A DNA stretch of 46,986 nucleotides, from positions 1 to 46,986 of IMG/VR virus record IMGVR_UViG_3300027917_000067. One strand, 5' to 3'. Below the pieces are notes generated by a model. The model was not told the origin of the DNA. It saw nothing but the letters and a program-made list of their open reading frames with translations, and did not search any database. Positions 31,199 through 39,900 of this stretch are shown one piece after another (position 1 is the stretch's first letter; every line of letters begins with the position of its first letter). The stretch is from a virus. A program made the position numbers and the translations under genes.

Positions 31199-33904
31199 TT
31201 ATAGCTTATCTAATGCTTCCATTACAGCTTTATTATAATCATATCGCTGTACTTTTTTAGGTTTTTCTTTATCTAAACCATATAATTTTTGAACAGCTGG
31301 TTGTACAATTTGTTTTTTACGAGTTTCACTTCTAGGATATAATCCTAATTCACCTTGTAATAATGTAAAGCTATTAATTCCTTTAGACCATTTAGGTATA
31401 GTGTTAGTAAACAGACGATGTGTTTGTGTGTTTAATACTTTAACAGCTTCAGACATTTTTTCATTACCAGATAACTCAGACATATCTTGGTATCCAGCCA
31501 TAAATGCTAATGCAGAATCTTCATCCATATTATAAAATCCCATAATGTTTCCTATCGATACGGCGTCTGATACAAACGGACCACCAAATGTACCTATAAT
31601 AGGACCTTTACCAAAAAATGCTCTTTTACGAGTTTCTTCATCACCAGCTACTACATCGTGATATGATTTTATTCTTTCCCAAGTATCATTTTGTACAAGG
31701 TTCCCTAAATCCATATTTAATAATGGAGCCATAACACCATTGATTGCTAAATAAGTTAATCCTAAACGATACATTCTCCAAGCAGGTTCACTATTCCATT
31801 GTTTAGTAAATACAGCGTCAGTACCATCTCTTACAATTTTTCTTTGTAGATTAAAAAAGTTAAATCCATAATGTTGGAACTGTGTTAATATTGCTCCTAT
31901 TGGACCACGCATAATTTTTGCTTTTGCAAGAGGCGAATAATCAAAATGTAAATTTCTAGTAGCGGCATTACCTTCAGCTTCAGCTACTTTTCTTTTATAT
32001 TGTTCAAATCTAAATTCATATTCAGTAGCATCGCCTTCTTTAAATATTTTTCTGTTTCTATCTTTACTATTACGTAATTCTTCTACAGTCTCTTTTCTAC
32101 CTTCTCTTTTTAAATCTCTTTGTAATACACGTTCAAATCTATTTTGATACATTTGTAAATTAGATTCAATAGCTTTCCAAGATAATGCATAACCTATTTT
32201 AAATGTCCATCTACGATTAATATTATTTTCAACCCAAGTCATAGGTTTACCTAAAAGCTCAGCAGTCTTTTGTATTTGGTCTCCTATTCTATCACCCATA
32301 GACACATCTATAACTTCTTCATATGTTTTTGTTCTTTCGTTATATTCTGTACGAGTGAACTTCATACTACCATAAATATCTGTAATCTCAGGAAACAATA
32401 CACCATTATTTTTTAGCCCTTCATTAATACGAGCCATCATATCTGTATCTTTATAAATTTCTCTAGCTTGTTTAATTCCATTTCCGCCAAACCAAATATA
32501 GTTAAATAAACTTTGTGTACTATTACGAACCGCACCTCTAATATTTAATCCTAACTTACTTGCAAACTCTAAACTGGTAATCATTCTTGATAGTTGTGTT
32601 CCCATAGTAGGATTTTCAAATCGTGTTCCTACAATATCAGAATAACTATCAGATACATAATTCTTTAAAAAGTTTAATTTTGCTTCTACTTGTTTGTTAT
32701 CACCTCTTAATTGTGTTTCCATTATATCTTTCATTACATCCATATACTTTCTAGTATTAAATGCATTGTAATTAAATCGTATTGCATTATTAGCATATGA
32801 TTGCATAATAGGAAATACATTATAATTAATACGCTCGTGCATTGGCGTAGAGTCTGTTAAGTTTCTATTAATATAAATGTTTTCGTTTAATACTTTTTCT
32901 AAATTATCTATAATATCTGTAGCTTCTTTTACTTGTTTAGGTTTACTTGCAAGAGCTAACTTTTGTGCCGCTTTAGACAATGAAGGAAATATATCTAAAC
33001 TTAATACAGGAAAATATCCATTACGTTGCAAATCAGCATCTTTAAATCTATCTCTTACACTTTCTAGTTTTTGTATAGTTTCATTAAAACCAGGTAAATC
33101 TTTCATTATAGGATTGTTATTTTTTAATCCATATAACATATTATTAATACCTTGTATCATTAATCTTGTTGATTCTGGTTGTAATTGATTACGCCATACT
33201 TCTGCAGCCGCTTTGACATTATTAGAATATTGACCTGTTTTTAATAACTCGTCATATGTTTTTCTATTGTCATTTGCTGTTCTTTCTTTAGGCGCAGATG
33301 CTAGTTCGTGAAATTGTTGTAACACTTTTCCTTCACCTTGTTTCATAAACTCAGCTATTTCGCCGTGATACAATCTATCAGCTTCACCATCTTTTCCTTC
33401 TCTTCTTAATTTATTATATTCCCCATACAATTTTTTTAATTCTTTTTGTGCTTTAGTAAATTTTACTTTATCACTTACTTTAGCACCTTCAATTAATGCA
33501 TCCCCTTTTAACAAACGCAAGATTCTATTTAGTCCTTCGTTTGACATAGAAGTTTGACCTTTCATAAACTCATTGGACTTTTGTACATCTTTAAACCAAT
33601 CAGCAACAAATGGTATATCTTTATACAGCTCTTGTGGCAAATACATATACTCAGCAAACTTACCTCTTGTAGTGCCAACATTTTTTACAGTTCTATCTGT
33701 TAATCGTTTTAATAACTTTAATTCTTCTGTGTATGGTACTCGTGATTCACCATTAGTTACTTGATGTACTAAACGATTAAACATATCAGCAGAATGTGAA
33801 CCAAATTGTTCAATTACTGGTTTGCTTTGAAAATCTTGTGCAATCTTTCTATACGCCATTGCATCTTTTTCTCTTTGTTCTGAGGGATATTTACATTCAG
33901 CCAT
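31199..33904 (-). CDS. Large internal virion / ejection protein (901 aa)
   Basis: Mostly helical. Residues about 430-700 have features of the C-terminal parts of giant phage proteins: L-E-F-A-S-K-L-G-L-N-I-R-G-A-V-R-N-S, then H-F-D-Y-S-P-L-A-K-A-K, then P-I-G-A-I-L-T-Q-F-Q-H-Y-G. Two hydrophobic segments follow (L-G-L-T-Y-L-A-I-N-G-V-M-A-P-L-L; P-I-I-G-T-F-G-G-P-F-V-S), which could insert in the host membrane. The start overlaps the stop of the 2944-aa gene (TAATG), so the two are made together and probably act together. It is likely ejected with the DNA; this is inferred. Confidence 0.6.
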   Translation of the reverse strand: MAECKYPSEQREKDAMAYRKIAQDFQSKPVIEQFGSHSADMFNRLVHQVTNGESRVPYTEELKLLKRLTDRTVKNVGTTRGKFAEYMYLPQELYKDIPFVADWFKDVQKSNEFMKGQTSMSNEGLNRILRLLKGDALIEGAKVSDKVKFTKAQKELKKLYGEYNKLRREGKDGEADRLYHGEIAEFMKQGEGKVLQQFHELASAPKERTANDNRKTYDELLKTGQYSNNVKAAAEVWRNQLQPESTRLMIQGINNMLYGLKNNNPIMKDLPGFNETIQKLESVRDRFKDADLQRNGYFPVLSLDIFPSLSKAAQKLALASKPKQVKEATDIIDNLEKVLNENIYINRNLTDSTPMHERINYNVFPIMQSYANNAIRFNYNAFNTRKYMDVMKDIMETQLRGDNKQVEAKLNFLKNYVSDSYSDIVGTRFENPTMGTQLSRMITSLEFASKLGLNIRGAVRNSTQSLFNYIWFGGNGIKQAREIYKDTDMMARINEGLKNNGVLFPEITDIYGSMKFTRTEYNERTKTYEEVIDVSMGDRIGDQIQKTAELLGKPMTWVENNINRRWTFKIGYALSWKAIESNLQMYQNRFERVLQRDLKREGRKETVEELRNSKDRNRKIFKEGDATEYEFRFEQYKRKVAEAEGNAATRNLHFDYSPLAKAKIMRGPIGAILTQFQHYGFNFFNLQRKIVRDGTDAVFTKQWNSEPAWRMYRLGLTYLAINGVMAPLLNMDLGNLVQNDTWERIKSYHDVVAGDEETRKRAFFGKGPIIGTFGGPFVSDAVSIGNIMGFYNMDEDSALAFMAGYQDMSELSGNEKMSEAVKVLNTQTHRLFTNTIPKWSKGINSFTLLQGELGLYPRSETRKKQIVQPAVQKLYGLDKEKPKKVQRYDYNKAVMEALDKL

Positions 33905-36900
33905 TAACAGTTCCTCTTTAGTTCATCAATATGTCTATTAGCAACATCTTCTGGTTTTGCTTGTTCGTTTCCGTATTTCTTTCTACCAAGATTATCGACT
34001 CCATTATAACTACCTCCAGACATAGTATCACTAGTGTTAAATATACTACCTTTATCTTTTTGATACAAGAACAATGCATCGTCCATTTCTTGAGCTCTAC
34101 GCAATCCTTCTATACCATTAAGTTGCATATGTCTACCATACATACTCATACGTGTAATTACGTGTGTTGGTAGTTGTAGTTCTTTACCATTGGTGATAAT
34201 ATCTCTAATCATACCTACACCAAACATACTTTGTAATCTACTATATTCATCTAACTTACTAAACTCCATTTGTTCTCTCATTTTACTAGCTGTGCCAGGA
34301 TAGAATGCATCTACAAGTTCCGCTTTACTATGTCCTGTTGCAATTTCAAATGGTTCTACAAAGAATGAATGTTCTACATCTTTACCTGTAGCTTCATTTA
34401 ATGCTTTAATATCTGTTTCTCTATTATGTAGTCTATTGTATACATATTCATAACTACGACCAATTCCTTTGACGAATGCATCTACTTGCATCGTGTCAAA
34501 TTTTACCATAGAAGCACTATTTGTTTGTGAGTCTATCATATATCCTAATCCTAGGTTAATAAACTTTTCTACATTTGTTGTAGTTGGTTTAAAGAAAAAA
34601 CTACCATTATAATTTACAAGTCTTGAAGTATCCATTTCAGGTGTCATTAATCGCAACATAAACCAAGTTTGTTGTTGAGAATCTAATCCTTGTAAAAAAC
34701 TATCTATCTGATTATAAAACCAATCTTTAATTTCATTTTCAGTACGCCATCTTACTTTATCTTTAGCAAAAAATTCTTGCCAAGCCGCATTATAATCTTG
34801 TTTGATTTCTCTAATTTTAGATTCAATATATTTATATTGTCCTTCATTCTTAGCAAATCCTATTTCTGCACCTACTTTATATCCATAGAATCCAAATCCT
34901 TCCATAAGAGCTAATGTATTAATCATATCAGAATCTCTTACAGTATCTATCTGCATACCTTTGTCTTGTAGGTCTTTATCTACACGTTTTACAACGGCAT
35001 CAAATTCTTCTTTTGTTAATGCATCTTTTTTAAGATTTGTTTTTTCTTCAAATACTTCTGATTTAATTCTAGCATTTCGAATAGCATCATAATCTTTATT
35101 TGTAATTGGAAATCCTTTTTTATCCATACCAGGTTTATAGATTACTAAGTTATTTAATATACCATCTTTTGCTTTTATTAATTTGTTAATTTGTCTATCA
35201 TAATAATTATAAGAATCATAATTACCTTGACCTTTAATACTAGCTTGTTTAGAACGTATTCTTTTTAGTTTGTCTATTCTATTTTGTATTTCATTTGCTA
35301 CCTGTATACTTCTTGCATCATTTTTAAAATTACTGTTGAATTGTGCAATAGCTTCACCCATATCATTAATTGGCATATTAGTTAATTCAGCTATTTCATC
35401 AGCAAAAGGTATTGTTTCTGATTTGTCTTTTCTACCTACAGGTCTAAACTGAATATTTTTCATATGCATAATTTCAGCTAATACTCTATCGTGATGCATA
35501 AAGTTCTCAGATGTTTTAGATGTATTTGTTAAACGAGCATCTTGTGCAAATCCACCAAAGTAGTCTATATCCTGACTATTCCATTTTTTTCCATTTAAGT
35601 TGTTTGCATAATACTGTGCACGATTCATAGCATAATTAAATTCTTCTGCTTGAGATACTAAGTCTCTCCATCCTACACTTTTAGATTCACCATCTTTATA
35701 AATCTTATTAGATAGTTTTAGTATTTGTTCGTATGGACGTATTAATGCTTTTGTAATAATTTCTTTATCTTTAGAATCAATCTTTGCATTTTCTAATCTT
35801 GTAAGTTCAGATGTTTCTATTTGTTTTCCTTGTACTTTTTGTCTTGTAGTAATTAATTTTGCTTGTACAAAAAATCCGTCTTTTGCATTAAAGAATATAT
35901 CGTCCATAATACTTTGCTTGTCGCTAAACTTATTACGATTATATCCATTTTCATAGTCAAGTATTGCTTGGTTATAATCTGCAATCTTTTGATATACTTT
36001 CTTTAAAGAAGCTCCTTGTCTAATAGTAATATATCTTTTATTTGCTCCTTCACCAAACTCAAATACTACACGTGCTGATTTACCAGTTTCACTATCAATA
36101 AATTTTTGTTTTCTTGTAGTTTGGTTACTTAAGAAATATTGTACAATTCTATTAGCATTCATTAAAGAACCACGTAGATACATAGCATTTTGTTCGTATG
36201 CCATATATTTTTGTATACTTTCAGCTGTGTTTTGTAATCCTTCATAGTTCATCAAACCACCTTCTTTAGGAAGCGGTTGTGAATCTTGTATCATTTCACG
36301 ACCTTTAACATATTCACTTAATGTGTTTTTATTTGAGTTCCACCAATAGTTTACGGTATCAATATCAAAGTCTCCTTCAGCCGCTCTTTTAACATCTACA
36401 CTATTTAAATTAAACTGATTAGACATATCTTTACTTAAGAATCCTTTTAACCCTACTACCATTACACTACTTGGTTTTGTATGTGGATTACGTTCTACAG
36501 CTAATGCTACTTGATATTCACCTTTACCTTTACCTAGTTTATATACCGCTTGTTGTAAGTCATTTAATGAAGAGTTTTGATTAATACCTTCTTTTTCTAG
36601 CGCTTGTTTAATTTTACTATTTTCTGAGGCAAATACATCTATCACTTTATCATAATCACCTTTAACTCTTTGAATTAAATTTACATTTTCATTTTTCCAA
36701 TCAATAGGTTTTAAACCATCAAGATATGGTATTTCAGCTTCACCAAAATTATAAATCTTTTCACCGACAATTAATGTATTCTTTAATCGTTCACCGCTAT
36801 ATATATCTTTTACGCCAAAGTCTGTTGGAGATAATACTGCATTACCACCTACAGTTTTAATTTTAAACATATCATCTACTAGATTGTTTTTAATCATATT

Positions 36901-39900
36901 TTCCCATTGTCTAGTCATAATAGTTGGTAGTACATTATTACGAGCAAATGCCGCCATAATACCTTCACTAGATAACATCTCTTGTCCTAAGCTTAATCGT
37001 GTTTCTGCACGTTGATTCATTAAACTTTTAAAATATGCTTTTGTCCAATTAGATTTACTTGGGTCTTTAAAGTCGCTAATTGCTTGTTTAATTTTAGTTA
37101 CTTTTGGTTCTACATATTGCAAGTAATATGCTTTTCTAGATTCTTTAGTATTTAAATGTGAAGTATGGTTAATAGATAATGTTGCATATTCTTTACTTTT
37201 CTTTGTACTAATAATATTAATGTTTTCTGGTAAAATAGTTTGTTTAAACGCATTGTCAATAACAAAACCTGGTTTCAATACATCTTCAGCACGAAGTAAG
37301 TTAATTTCTCTAGATGCACCTATTTGTTTACTAGCACTAGTAAAAGTTAACCAAGCTACATCTTGATTTGCATCAAATATAGATTTTATTCTAGGATTAT
37401 TTACCATAGCTGTTTTGTTTACAAATAATTGTTGATTAGCACCTGTACCTAATATGATAGGTTTAATACCACCTACTCTTGTAAAATCAGTTTCCCCAGC
37501 TAAATATGCTAGTGCTTTATATACTTTTTCGCTTACAAACGTAATACCATTTACATCTGATGCATCAGAAAATTTTTTACTATCTATTAATTCGTTAAAT
37601 TCTTTTTCAGCTTTATCGCCTAATGTTTTATTTTCAGCTTTTAATTCAGCAATATCTTGTCTAATTTGCTCTATTACTGAGTTCTTTACATCAATACCAT
37701 CAATTACTTCATCAGCTACGGTAACTTGTTTCCAGCGTTTCTTTGTATTAGCTAAATCAGATAATACTTCTATAACATCTTCTTTACCCTCAAAAGTAAT
37801 TTCATACTTTCCTCTAGGTCCTTTACGCTTTAAGGCATTCAAATGCATTTTAATTAACGCATCTGTTTGACTTACTGCACTTATGTTGTTAAACAATGAT
37901 GCACGTTTTAGTAATCCATTTAAATTTTTTCCTTCAAACGTACGCATATTTTCATTCCAGTAACGTTGACCAATAATTCTATCATAGATTAAATCATTCA
38001 TTACTTTGTGCATATTTTCTGTAGCTAATGTTGTATCATTACCTATGTTCCATTCATAAACACCTTCTGATATTTCTTTAATGTTTACTTCTTCTAATAA
38101 TTTATTTCTATCTATATTAACATCTTTATTTGCTTTTAATCTTGCATCTAACATTTTTACATAGTTGTTAGCAATTGCATCTAAGTTTATTTTATCTGAT
38201 TTGATAAGATAAGCATACTCTTGTTTTCCCCAACGAAATGCAATAAATGATTGATTTGCGTTTACATCTGGATTAAAAGAGTTTACGGATTCCCATTCAA
38301 TTTGTTCTTTTGTTTTAAAAATATCGCTAATAGCAAATGCTTTATCTATTGAAGCATAAGTTCCTTGGAATAAGTTTTCTAATGCATTATTACGCAATCC
38401 AGCATCAGATAATGTTTGTCTATTACCTTTATCATTAATTCCCTTACCTTGTAAAATATTTACTTCTTTACCAAATTCTGATTGAGCGCCACGAAGTATT
38501 TGTACTACAATAGGTTCTTGTATTAAATCTTCTGAGGTTAATACATTTTTATTTTCTTGACCATTCCAATCATAACGTACTACTTTAATTTGTTTATTTT
38601 TTGTTTGTATAAATTGACTTAAAGCAATAGTAGCTTCTTGTATGTCTATTTCTTTAGGAGCATTATCCCTATCTACAATCTTTGCTTTTCCTAAATCTTT
38701 TTGGAAATCTTTTATAAATAAATCGTAGTCTTTATTATATACATCTTCTAAAATTCGTTGCATATATTGTACGTGGTCTGCAGTAGTTCTACCAGCTTCA
38801 GGTGGCAATTTAAATCTACTACCTTCAGCAAAATCATACTTATTTAGAATATCAGTTAGCTTAACATCTTTTGGTTCAGGAAAATCTTTTTCAAAGAATT
38901 TATCATTTCTTAACACTTCATCAATTGCTTTGTTTTCATCTTTAAAATTACGATTTAATCTATTGACTAACTTTTCACTATACTCTTTAATAGTTTCAGC
39001 ACTCCAATCTTCGTCTGCAAACTTCTTATCTCCTTTAGGATTGTATAACTTTAATTCTTGTGCTAATGTATATACTTCTGTAGCACTCTTGTAATTGAAT
39101 CGTGAACCTTGTCCCATTAAATTTAGTATTAACAATCTAAAACGCTTATTAGTCATATTTTCTGTACGAGCAATAGACTCAGTAATATCATTTATAAATC
39201 GTTGTGTTTCGTTTGTTAAACCTTCTGTTCTAATAGTTTCAATATGATTCTTCAATTCTAAAAGTTTTGCGGGTGTAATACCAGTTTCGTACTTATTACC
39301 ACCACTTCTATTTAATACACCAGCACCACTAATAACATCTTTACCATCAATTTTTCTTACAGGTTCACCTTTGCTATTTACTGGATTAATTTCATATGGT
39401 CTAATAATTCCTTGTAACGCCGCTAATACATCATCAAAAAACCCTGGAGCTTCATTTGCTTTTAAGGTTCCTCTTTCTACTAATTTTTGCATAGACAATA
39501 ATGCATCTAATATCCCTACATTATTTTCGGTAACTCCTTGTTGTTTTAATGATTCAATAGTTGCTTCAATACCATCCGTATTTGCTTTATCTAACCAACC
39601 TTCTGTTTTGACATCAAACAATACTCTAGACACAGAACGTAATGTAAAGTTTTTCGTAATACCAAAATCTTCTAATGCTTGTAATACGCCAATGTCTTCT
39701 ACATCTATACGCTCACCATTATTCTTTGTGCTATTACGTAAACGCTCTATATTGTATCGTTGTGCTACTTGTTTGCCCATTTCTGTAATACTTAAGGAAC
39801 TATTATTTCTTTTTAATACACCACTAAATGCGTGTATACCAACATTTTCAAGAGTGTTTATAACAAATCTAGCTTGTTCTTGTGTAATGGTTTTAGTACT